Of a stretch of 64,000 nt of DNA, positions 45,001 to 52,086 are shown in pieces. This DNA comes from UBA1240 sp045599185. Lineage in GTDB: Bacteria; Spirochaetota; Spirochaetia; Treponematales; Treponemataceae. A model generated the notes under the pieces. It worked only from the letters and a program-made list of their open reading frames with translations, ran no database searches and had not been told where the DNA came from. The stretch is from assembly GCA_045599185.1 (NCBI GenBank), contig JAZRVO010000031.1, forward strand, positions 1-64,000, in the 5' to 3' direction. Each line of letters opens with the position of its first letter. Position 1 is the stretch's first letter. The position numbers and the translations under genes are program-made.

Positions 45001-45376
45001 TTTTTATTCCTACCGCGACCCTTCACCGTTGCAGTCGCTACAGGTGTACAAAAATGCGCTTAAAGAACTTGCCGCCGTTAAATTCAGCACTGATACAGTT
45101 CACCGCTGCATTGCGGCTTTCTATTCAAATTTTACCGGCACCCTTTCTGTAAGCGATAAGGGCGGGCGGGCAGCCGCAAAGGTTTTTTCCGGTGTTGAAA
45201 CCGCCGAAATTGAAGAGAAAAAACGCATTCTGCTTGGCTTGACGCCGGAAGATTTTGAACAAATGGCAAAAAAACTGTCAGAATATGTCGAAAATCATTT
45301 TGAAGATTTTTCTGATGTAATTATTTCTGCAAAAAATGAGAATTTTAGTGGAAAAACTGTGCAGTTGGCATTATAA
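42098..45376 (+). CDS. M16C metalloprotease, presequence protease (PreP)-like
   Basis: The protein is 1092 residues, with the inverted zinc motif HxxEH at 67-71 (HAIEHSVLCGS) and the typical SDTTMYPASS and DVNAL-type stretches downstream. Four M16 domains are expected in the PreP/falcilysin subfamily, which degrades peptides inside a closed chamber. A low-complexity acidic insert lies near residues 290-345 (SQETAQPAQELQKTQSVQS). The ATG at 42098 shares its A with the fliG TAA, which suggests coupling, and GAGG lies about ten bases upstream. No signal peptide is evident, so cytoplasmic peptide degradation is likely. Confidence 0.9.
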   Translation: MNLKIDDELYGFKVLDIAPVEDLNGTGFWLVHLQTGMQVFYVDCDDSENLFNFTFSTPSADSTGVAHAIEHSVLCGSRHFPLKSPFLQLNKQSITTFLNALTSSDTTMYPASSTVEAEYFNVMKVYGDAVFFPRLEKWTFEQEVRRMEADDNGDFSVQGVVYNEMKGAYNDFNRTYFKQLYKTFLSPTFYAGDSGGDPKSILKLSYEDFLKFHKTYYRPSNCKIFLYGNIALEKQLAFIDENFVRNFDSFQLEPAEIAGNFENGENNAVIWDYLSELKNSSLLGGDNRPYKNAKIMSQETAQPAQELQKTQSVQSAREEPAEEENTDTRQKARNVGRFLKPASCEISNLCKPPKYVTLNGPDATCSKPSVICNWLIGTRSQGLAAFYESSFLVELLMGFDASPLRKVLTHCKLGSGMDTDKSTGINYLPYMFFCVGVGEVEEKDQPKVEKLIWDTLRQVAEDGFDDDLVEMSLLDSDFSVREVSVGSSNPLSLSRICLWGWNNGFTPFDFLHATAAFEEIKRRIRSDKNYLKNLVKKCLIDNPYYSCITYVPSPNFKAEIEKAEKSYIDSFLQGKNHKQKEEFLAQVRAEQKKLHDFQQQKESDELLALIPHVKPGDLTPDEEDFTAERKKIGNIEVFNFKTFTNGLVYFDLMLPFDVLDLEDLQFMQALQNALLFAGYNGVNWEISCKKRFLSCADFDVSFSCTKQNDFISEKAVEERQKTEPWFARDMICWHVETTNEKIAEALDCLFLNVLHPNYDEFSRIEDTFFNKKSQILDDFITSGHKSAITRAAARLSKTSARRDLIYGFSQYFNVYAEEKEITVYCKKLEEIYGKILKSGACVFFTSDETEIDSIYGQINKYAGNFGPMALPKKMPEELYYEFARNALPPKNITEGREEFENMEYFTANMQGGFSASSLNLSFLTEEKCVALICLLQWFSGDFLWERIRTVGGAYGCHSSANLKNRLINFYSYRDPSPLQSLQVYKNALKELAAVKFSTDTVHRCIAAFYSNFTGTLSVSDKGGRAAAKVFSGVETAEIEEKKRILLGLTPEDFEQMAKKLSEYVENHFEDFSDVIISAKNENFSGKTVQLAL

Positions 45377-45425
45377 TGGCGATGCAAGAATTAGAAATTT
45401 ATTTGTAAAGGAAATATAGAGTAAA

Positions 45426-45629
45426 ATGGACAAACAATTTTGCGAAAAATTAAGACAGTTGCTTTCTGAAGTTCAGGGCGCTCCGTATCCTGCTGCTGTA
45501 AATAGTGAATTGTACAACATCTGGTATGAACATATTCAGCGTACCGCAATTGACTGTTTTGAATATCTCAATGAAAAATTTCCACAGGAACCAGAAGATA
45601 TTTCTCGTACTCTTGAACGGTCTTTGTAA
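45426..45629 (+). CDS. Hypothetical protein, 67 residues
   Basis: This is a small acidic, helical protein (QFCEKLRQLLSEVQGAPY, EYLNEKFPQEPEDISRTL) without membrane segments or a recognised motif. The ribosome-binding sequence AAGGAAAT lies 16 bp upstream of the ATG, which is long. It lies 50 bp after the PreP-like gene and 43 bp before a tocopherol-cyclase-like gene in the same direction, so they probably share an operon. Confidence 0.55.
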   Translation: MDKQFCEKLRQLLSEVQGAPYPAAVNSELYNIWYEHIQRTAIDCFEYLNEKFPQEPEDISRTLERSL

Positions 45630-45671
45630 TTTTTACTTTTAATTTATTTTGTTGATTTTTGGAGTTTCTTG

Positions 45672-46811
45672 ATGACCAATCCTAAACGCTTTTTACGCCG
45701 TAACCTTTTTATGCTTAAAGGTCGTTATGCCCGGCGCGGGTACGACTGGTGGTGGCACAGTTTTACGGGTGTAAATGCTATTACTGGCGAAGAAAAAGCT
45801 TTTTTTATTGAATATTTTGCCGTAAATCCGGGGTTGTACCCTACAAAAGTTGTTTTAGGTCAGCGGTCTGATAACCAAACTTATGGCATTCGGCCTTCCT
45901 ATGTAATGATTAAGGCCGGTGCGTGGGGTGAAGATGCCGTACAGATTAACAATTTTTACCCCGCAAAAGAACTGGTTTACAAGCGCAACAAATTGGATTT
46001 TCAGGTTGGGTCTTGCATTTTAAGCGAACATGCAATTTCCGGTGCGGTTAGTGTTGATAAGGAAGAAGCCTTACGCTATCCGGAATGCATGACCGATGCA
46101 GGAACAATGTCGTGGAACTTGCAGGTAAATAAAAAAATGCCTTACTGCGTAGGCTACGGCACAAACTGGTTTTTCAGGTTTTTTCACTTTTTCCAGATGT
46201 ACTGGCACGCACAGGGCGTAAAAACTGAATATTCAGGCAAGGTAACTTTGAACGGCAGCGTTTACAACGTTTTGCCGGAAACCTGCTACGGTTATGCCGA
46301 CAAAAACTGGGGTTCAGACTTTACCAATCCGTGGGTGTGGCTTTCTAGCTGCGACATTACAAGCCTTATTACCGGAAAAAGGCTGGAAAATTCCTGCTTT
46401 GAACTTGGTGGCGGCACGCCGCGTGTTCTGGGCATTCCGGTTAAGGGCAAGGTTTTAACCTACCTAAAGCTTGAAGACGAAGAATTTGAATTCAATTTTT
46501 CTAAATTCTGGAAAAAATCTTCAACCCGTTACACTTTTTTTGACGAAGGCGACGAAGTTCACTGGACGATTAGTGCCCAGAGTCGCAATTATCTGGTAGA
46601 CATCAATGTTTTTTGCAATAAAAAGGACATGATTAAGGTAAAATATGAAAACCCTAATGGCCAGAAACTGCACGATAATTTGTGGAACGGTGGAAACGGC
46701 CGCGGCGATATAAAGATTTTTAAGAAAATCGGTTCTAAAAACCTTGAAGTTTATGAACATCTTTCTATTGGCCACGTTGGCTGCGAATACGGTGAATACG
46801 AAGAAAAATAG
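45672..46811 (+). CDS. Tocopherol-cyclase-like protein
   Basis: The 379-residue protein matches the bacterial tocopherol-cyclase-like family (PF14249) over its length. It opens with GYDWWWHSFTGVN and has the core segments NWGSDFTNPWVWLSS, SCFELGGGTPRVLGIP and GRGDIKIFKK. The family name comes from the plant enzyme. In anaerobic bacteria no tocopherol pathway exists, so the substrate is unknown, possibly a lipid or quinone-like molecule. GGAG precedes the ATG at 45672 at 7 bp. There is no signal peptide. Confidence 0.8.
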   Translation: MTNPKRFLRRNLFMLKGRYARRGYDWWWHSFTGVNAITGEEKAFFIEYFAVNPGLYPTKVVLGQRSDNQTYGIRPSYVMIKAGAWGEDAVQINNFYPAKELVYKRNKLDFQVGSCILSEHAISGAVSVDKEEALRYPECMTDAGTMSWNLQVNKKMPYCVGYGTNWFFRFFHFFQMYWHAQGVKTEYSGKVTLNGSVYNVLPETCYGYADKNWGSDFTNPWVWLSSCDITSLITGKRLENSCFELGGGTPRVLGIPVKGKVLTYLKLEDEEFEFNFSKFWKKSSTRYTFFDEGDEVHWTISAQSRNYLVDINVFCNKKDMIKVKYENPNGQKLHDNLWNGGNGRGDIKIFKKIGSKNLEVYEHLSIGHVGCEYGEYEEK

Positions 46812-46820
46812 CAGGCTGCA

Positions 46821-46850
46821 AAACCCGGTACAAAATGCCGGGTTTTTTTT
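46821..46850 (+). terminator. Terminator after the tocopherol-cyclase-like gene
   Basis: AACCCGG pairs with CCGGGTT around TACAAAATG, followed by a T8 tail. Confidence 0.8.
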
Positions 46851-46977
46851 ATGCTCTGCATTTTGTGTCACGTTTCAGCTTTAATTGTATGCTGCCATTT
46901 TTCAACTTTTTTACAATTCTAAGCAAATTACTATTAAAAAACTTGCCGCCCCAAAAAAACGAAAGTAATTTAGTTAT

Positions 46978-49584
46978 ATGAATTACGAAAATTACACGCT
47001 TAAAAGCCAGGAGGCTTTGCAAACCGCCACAATGCTGGCACAGCAAGAAGACCATGCCCAGATTGGCACTGAGCACATATTATATGCGCTTTTGCAGCAG
47101 AACGATGGAATCATTCCGGGAATTCTGGAAAATTTGAAGGTTTCTTCAGAAGGACTGCAAGGCGAATGCCAGAAACTGCTTGATCAGAATTCAAAAATAC
47201 ACGGAAACGCGTCTGTAGGCATTTCGCCGCAGGCAAGCAAGGCACTGGCAAAGGCAGAAAAAGAAGCCGAACGCCTTGGCGACGAATACCTTTCAGTTGA
47301 ACATATTCTGCTGGGCTTAACCCAAACCGAAGACCGTTGCGCCCAGATGCTTGCCGAAAAAGGCGTAAAACGCGAAGAAATTTTACGCGTGCTTAAAAAT
47401 GTAAGGGGCGGCGACAAGGTGAACACTCAGAATCCTGAAGGCACGATGAAAAGCCTTGAAAAATATTGCCGCGATTTAACCGCCCTTGCACGGCAGGAAA
47501 AAATAGACCCGGTTATTGGACGTGATGACGAAATAAGGCGCGTTATGCAGGTTTTAAGCCGCCGCACCAAAAACAACCCGGTTTTAATTGGCGAACCGGG
47601 TGTAGGCAAAACTGCAATTGTAGAAGGCCTTGCCCGGCGCATCGTTTCTGGCGACGTGCCTGACAGCCTTAAAAACAAGCGCCTGCTTGCCCTTGACCTT
47701 GGTGCGCTGGTTGCTGGTGCAAAATTCAGGGGCGAATTTGAAGAAAGATTAAAAGCCGTCATTAACGAAGTGCAGAAAGCCGAAGGTTCCGTGATTCTGT
47801 TTATTGACGAACTGCACACGCTGGTTGGTGCCGGCGCAACTGAAGGCGCAATGGACGCAAGCAATTTGCTGAAACCGGCTTTGGCCCGCGGCGAACTGCG
47901 TGCAATTGGTGCCACCACTTTGGACGAATACCGCAAATACATAGAAAAAGATGCCGCGCTGGAACGCCGTTTTCAGCAGGTGTTTTGCCCCGAACCAAGC
48001 GTGGAAGATACGATTGCAATTTTGCGCGGTTTGCAGGAAAAATACGAAGTTCATCACGGCGTGCGCATAAAGGACGAAGCGCTGGTTGCTGCGGCAACTT
48101 TAAGCAACCGTTACATAAGCAGCAGGTTTTTGCCGGATAAGGCGATTGACCTTGTTGATGAAGCCGCCAGCCGGTTGAAAATGGAAATTGAAAGTCAGCC
48201 GATTGAAATTGATCAGATTGACCGGCGTATTTTGCAGCTGAATATTGAAAAACAGGCACTTTCTAAGGAAAGTGACGAAGCCAGTATGGAACGCCTTGCA
48301 AAGCTGGAAAAAGAGCTTGCCGAATTAAAGACCAAATGCGACGGCATGAAAATGCAGTGGCAGAATGAAAAGGGCAGAATTGACGAAAGCCGCCGCCTTA
48401 AAGCCGAAATTGAACAGCTTCGCATTGAAGAAACCCGTTTTGCCCGTGACGGCAATTTGGAAAAAGCCGCAGAAATAAAATACGGCCGTCTTCCTGCCGC
48501 CGAAAAACAGCTTGCAGAAATTCTTGCACAAATTGAACAGTCAAAAAATGCGGATGCCCAGAACGGCGGCAAACGTCCGCTTTTGCGGCAGGAAGTAAGC
48601 GAAGAAGATATTGCCGCGGTTGTTTCAATTTGGACAGGCATACCGCTTAATAAAATGCTTGCAGGCGAAAAACAGAAATATTTGCAGCTGGAAGAAGTTC
48701 TGCATAAACGCGTAATCGGGCAAAATCAGGCAGTTGCCGCGGTTAGTGATGCAATCCGCCGAAACCGTGCAGGACTTTCGGACGAGAACCGCCCATTGGG
48801 CAGCTTTCTGTTCGTCGGTCCAACCGGCGTTGGCAAAACTGAACTTGCCAAAACCCTTGCAGATTTTCTGTTTAACGACGAAAAGAACCTTACCCGCATT
48901 GACATGAGCGAGTACATGGAAAAATTTTCCGTAAGCCGCCTGATTGGTGCGCCGCCGGGATATGTTGGCTATGACGAAGGCGGCCAGTTGACTGAAGCCG
49001 TGCGCCGCCGCCCTTACAGCGTTGTGCTTTTTGATGAAATTGAAAAAGCGCACCCGGACGTTTTCAACGTTCTTTTGCAGGTTCTGGATGACGGCCGCTT
49101 AACCGATGGGCAGGGCAGGGTGGTAGATTTTAAGAACACCATCATAATTATGACCAGCAATTTAGGCAGCGACCTTATTTTGAATGCAGAAAGCATGGAA
49201 GGCGTAAAACCGCAGATTGATGCGCTGCTTAAAAGCACTTTCCGCCCTGAATTTTTGAACAGAATTGACGAAACCATTTGTTTTACCCGTCTGGACAAGT
49301 CCTTTGTTAATTCAATTGTTAAAAAACAGATTGATTTGCTTGCAAACAGAATGGAAAACCGCCATTTGCATCTGGTAGTTAGCGATGCGGCGGTTGAGTT
49401 TATTGCCCAAACCGGTTACGATCCGCTGTTTGGTGCACGTCCTTTAAAACGTGCCGTTCAGAATTATCTTGAAAATCCGCTGGCGCGGTACATTCTGGGC
49501 GGCAGCATGGGCGAAAATGCAACAATTTGCGCCGATTACACCGCCGGTGCAGGCGAATTAACTTTTGCCGCCCAAAACGCGTAG
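46978..49584 (+). CDS. clpB: ATP-dependent disaggregase ClpB
   Basis: The 868-residue protein has the ClpN repeat region, AAA domain 1 with Walker A GEPGVGKTAI (about residue 206), a middle coiled-coil M-domain (about 400-540) and AAA domain 2 with Walker A GPTGVGKTEL (about residue 614). Arginine-finger segments and the ClpB C-terminal domain follow. It unfolds aggregated proteins with DnaK. The upstream region shows no recognisable heat-shock operator (no CIRCE seen). The ATG has only a weak purine-rich ribosome binding site. Confidence 0.95.
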   Translation: MNYENYTLKSQEALQTATMLAQQEDHAQIGTEHILYALLQQNDGIIPGILENLKVSSEGLQGECQKLLDQNSKIHGNASVGISPQASKALAKAEKEAERLGDEYLSVEHILLGLTQTEDRCAQMLAEKGVKREEILRVLKNVRGGDKVNTQNPEGTMKSLEKYCRDLTALARQEKIDPVIGRDDEIRRVMQVLSRRTKNNPVLIGEPGVGKTAIVEGLARRIVSGDVPDSLKNKRLLALDLGALVAGAKFRGEFEERLKAVINEVQKAEGSVILFIDELHTLVGAGATEGAMDASNLLKPALARGELRAIGATTLDEYRKYIEKDAALERRFQQVFCPEPSVEDTIAILRGLQEKYEVHHGVRIKDEALVAAATLSNRYISSRFLPDKAIDLVDEAASRLKMEIESQPIEIDQIDRRILQLNIEKQALSKESDEASMERLAKLEKELAELKTKCDGMKMQWQNEKGRIDESRRLKAEIEQLRIEETRFARDGNLEKAAEIKYGRLPAAEKQLAEILAQIEQSKNADAQNGGKRPLLRQEVSEEDIAAVVSIWTGIPLNKMLAGEKQKYLQLEEVLHKRVIGQNQAVAAVSDAIRRNRAGLSDENRPLGSFLFVGPTGVGKTELAKTLADFLFNDEKNLTRIDMSEYMEKFSVSRLIGAPPGYVGYDEGGQLTEAVRRRPYSVVLFDEIEKAHPDVFNVLLQVLDDGRLTDGQGRVVDFKNTIIIMTSNLGSDLILNAESMEGVKPQIDALLKSTFRPEFLNRIDETICFTRLDKSFVNSIVKKQIDLLANRMENRHLHLVVSDAAVEFIAQTGYDPLFGARPLKRAVQNYLENPLARYILGGSMGENATICADYTAGAGELTFAAQNA

Positions 49585-49610
49585 CAAAACAGCATTTTGC
49601 AAAAATCGCC

Positions 49611-49910
49611 ATTAACAAATGTTAATAGAAGAAAGTAAAAATTCCGTTATTAACATTTGTTAATAGGCAAAAAGTGTTCTTTTTGAGCCGTTAACATTTG
49701 TGAATTGATAAAAAAGAATTCTTTTTGGGTCATTAACATTTGTGAATTGGTAAAAAAGAGTTCTTTTTGAGGCGTTAACATTTGTGAATTGGTAAAAAAG
49801 AATTCTTTTTGGGTCATTAACAAATGTTAATAGCCAAAAAAATGTCTTTTGGCGTTATTAACAAATGTTAATTGAACAAAAAAGAATTTTCGCCATTAAT
49901 ATTTGTTAAT
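49611..49910. repeat. Array of eight near-palindromic boxes at about 42-bp spacing
   Basis: Boxes ATTAACA(AA/TT)TGTTAAT or close variants start at 49611, 49649, 49690, 49732, 49774, 49816, 49857 and 49895. Outer boxes are perfect inverted repeats. Boxes 3-5 read TGTGAAT on the right, box 3 and box 5 start with G, and box 8 has ATTAATA on the left. Inner spacers are 26 bp and also similar to each other (AAAAAAGAATTCTTTTT core, itself palindromic), so the array is a tandem repeat with a 42-bp unit, close to four helical turns. The box orientation (central AA or TT) alternates. Confidence 0.85.
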
Positions 49911-49940
49911 TAGCCTGAATGTTGAGTTTTGTTAAATTGT

Positions 49941-50042
49941 GCAAAAAACAGCCTCTCGTCAGTCCCCACCATGAAAAAAAAGACTTACGCTTCGCGTGCG
50001 TATTTTTTTTCATGGTTGTGCCTGCCTGCGGCTGTTTTTTGC
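49941..50042. repeat. Palindromic intergenic element C (nested hairpins)
   Basis: Three nested inverted repeats are visible: GCAAAAAACAGCC/GGCTGTTTTTTGC outside, ACCATGAAAAAAAA/TTTTTTTTCATGGT in the middle, and TACGC/GCGTA inside. The outer stem matches the core of elements A and B, and the inserted inner stem parallels that of element B, but the TATTAGG-type termini are missing. Confidence 0.6.
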
Positions 50043-50106
50043 GCATTTATAAAAAATATTCAGGCTATGTACTGTAAATTCGATATTCAGGGTAATGGCA
50101 AAACAC

Positions 50107-50148
50107 AAAAAAAGCCGGAGAATTTTTTACAATTCACCGGCTTTTTTT
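50107..50148. terminator. Bidirectional terminator between clpB and the ABC-F gene
   Basis: AAAAAAAGCCGG and CCGGCTTTTTTT flank a 18-base A/T loop; it has T runs on both strands. Confidence 0.8.
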
Positions 50149-50251
50149 ATTTAAGGGGCTGGCAAAAACCGCTAAGCCGTTAAAAGCAAAAGTTTTTTCG
50201 CGTTAGCGAACCTTTGCCTGACGTGCCCTGCTTAAGCGCAAGTATGGCACA

Positions 50252-51889
50252 CTAAAATCTTACTTTCTTGTCAGTTCCCTTGTAATATTCCTGACGCATG
50301 GCTTTAATCTGTTCGTCTTTCAGATAGTCGTCAAAATCCATCATGCGGTCAATTACGCCGTTTGGTGTAATTTCAATAATGCGTGTGGCAATTGAACTGA
50401 TGAATTCGTGGTCGTGGCTGTTAAAAAGCACAATGCCGGGGAAATCAACCAGTCCCTGGTTCAGGCTTTCAATGGCTTCAAGGTCAAGGTGGTTTGTCGG
50501 TTCGTCCATAATCAGCACGTTTGCACCACTAAGCATCATTTTTGAAAGCATACAGCGCACTTTTTCGCCACCGCTAAGAACCTTAACCGGTTTCAGCGAT
50601 TCGTCGCCGCTGAAAAGCATGCGTCCCAGAAAGCCGCGCACGTAAGCTTCGTCCTGTTCCTTGGAATACTGGCGAAGCCATTCGGTAATGTTCATGTCGT
50701 TTTTAAAATACGGCGTGGTATCAATTCCCAAATAAGACCATGTAATTGTCTGTCCCCAGTAAACTTCGCCGCTGTCGGCCTTAATTGTGTCAGTAATAAT
50801 GTCAAAAAATGCCGATTTTGACTTGTGTTCAACGCCCACAAAGGCAATTTTTTCACCCTTGTTAACGGTAAGCGAAAAATCCTTCAAAAGCTGAATGCCT
50901 TCGTTGTTGTAGTTAAGTTTTTCTACGCGCAGAATGTTGTTGCCCGGTTCACGGTCCGGCTTAAAGTTAACGTACGGAAATTTGCGGCTGGTAACCTGAA
51001 GTTCTTCAAGTGCAAGCTTGTCGTAAACTTTTTTGCGGCTGGTTGCCTGACGGCTTTTTGCTGCGTTAGAAGCAAAGCGCAAAATGAACTCGCGCAAATC
51101 CTTCATTTTTTCTTCGCGTTTTTTGGCCTGATCTTTTGCCTGACGCTGCATAATCTGGCTCATCTGATACCAGAAGTCGTAGTTGCCGGCAAAGCTTGTA
51201 ATTTTGCCGTAGTCAATGTCGCAGATGCAGGTGCAGACACTGTTCAAAAAGTGGCGGTCGTGGCTTACAACGATAACTGTATTAGGAAAGTCAATCAAGA
51301 ATTCTTCAAGCCAGTTGATTGATTCAAGGTCAAGACCGTTGGTAGGTTCGTCCAGAAGAAGGATTTCCGGTGCGCCGAAAAGTGCCTGCGCCAGAAGTAC
51401 GCGAACTTTCTGGCTTTCGTCAAGTTCGCTCATCATGCGGTCGTGGTATTCTTCTTCAAGCCCCAGTCCCGAAAGCATCTGTTCTATCTGGTTTTCAGCT
51501 TCCCATCCGCCAAGTTCAGAATATTCGCCTTCAAGTTCGCTGGCACGAATACCGTCTTCTTCGCTGAAATCGGCTTTTTCGTAAATTGCGTCTTTTTCTT
51601 TCTGGCATTCGTACAGTTTAGGAAAACCCATTAAAACCGTATCTTTTACTGAATATGCGTCGTAAGCAAAGTGATCCTGCTTCAAAACTGCCATGCGTTC
51701 ACCCGGCGTAATGCTAATCTGTCCGGAATCGTGTTCAAGTTCGCCTGAAAGCAGTTTTAAGAATGTTGATTTACCTGCACCGTTTGCACCAATAATGCCG
51801 TAACAGTTGCCGTGGGTAAATTTAAGGTTTACGTCTTTAAAAAGTGGTTTTTCGCTGAATTTAAGACTAACGTCGCTGACTGTAATCAA
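50252..51889 (-). CDS. ABC-F family ATPase (YbiT-like)
   Basis: The 545-residue protein has two nucleotide-binding domains, a linker helix (about 250-290) and no membrane segments, so it is an ABC-F, a group that acts on ribosomes in translation or antibiotic protection. NBD1 has a good Walker A (GANGAGKST) but a weak signature (LDESQKVRV). NBD2 has a good signature (LSGGEKVRC) but a degraded Walker A (GVEHKSKSA). The two composite sites are therefore one intact and one degenerate. The TTG start has AAGGAC at good spacing. No resistance context is visible. Confidence 0.9.
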   Translation of the reverse strand: MITVSDVSLKFSEKPLFKDVNLKFTHGNCYGIIGANGAGKSTFLKLLSGELEHDSGQISITPGERMAVLKQDHFAYDAYSVKDTVLMGFPKLYECQKEKDAIYEKADFSEEDGIRASELEGEYSELGGWEAENQIEQMLSGLGLEEEYHDRMMSELDESQKVRVLLAQALFGAPEILLLDEPTNGLDLESINWLEEFLIDFPNTVIVVSHDRHFLNSVCTCICDIDYGKITSFAGNYDFWYQMSQIMQRQAKDQAKKREEKMKDLREFILRFASNAAKSRQATSRKKVYDKLALEELQVTSRKFPYVNFKPDREPGNNILRVEKLNYNNEGIQLLKDFSLTVNKGEKIAFVGVEHKSKSAFFDIITDTIKADSGEVYWGQTITWSYLGIDTTPYFKNDMNITEWLRQYSKEQDEAYVRGFLGRMLFSGDESLKPVKVLSGGEKVRCMLSKMMLSGANVLIMDEPTNHLDLEAIESLNQGLVDFPGIVLFNSHDHEFISSIATRIIEITPNGVIDRMMDFDDYLKDEQIKAMRQEYYKGTDKKVRF

Positions 51890-52086
51890 GTTTTTGTCCT
51901 TTTTCCGCAGTAAGGCGGTTGTTTTGTTGAAAAAAAAGCATTGTACAGGCGAAAGATTTTAAGATTTCTTTGCCTGCCGTATAAATGCCTGCCGGCAATA
52001 ACAGAAAAATTAATCGCACAGCCTTACGGCGCGCGTTTTTTTAGTTAAACCGGCTTTGTATGCGCCCGTTTGCCGGACACTAAAAA

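Larger units (their letters stand above)
49585..50251. other. Convergent gene-free stretch, 667 bp, with box array and nested hairpin element
   Basis: Between the clpB stop and the ABC-F stop lie the eight-box array (49611-49910), hairpin element C (49941-50042), a bidirectional terminator (50107-50148) and a small inverted repeat GTGCC/GGCAC near 50222-50251. No coding frame is convincing. Confidence 0.7.

Noticed and set aside
46851..46977. CIRCE or heat-shock sigma site before clpB
   Set aside because: No inverted repeat of the CIRCE type and no good heat-shock -35/-10 pair was found.
49611..49910. Possible CRISPR array
   Set aside because: The 16-bp boxes are shorter than usual CRISPR repeats, the 26-bp spacers resemble one another, and no cas gene is near.
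49929..50183. Open frame in the gap after clpB
   Set aside because: It runs through hairpin element C and the terminator, giving low-complexity sequence without a ribosome binding site.
50825..51322. Plus-strand open frame inside the ABC-F gene
   Set aside because: It is antisense to conserved ABC-F coding sequence and has no independent support.
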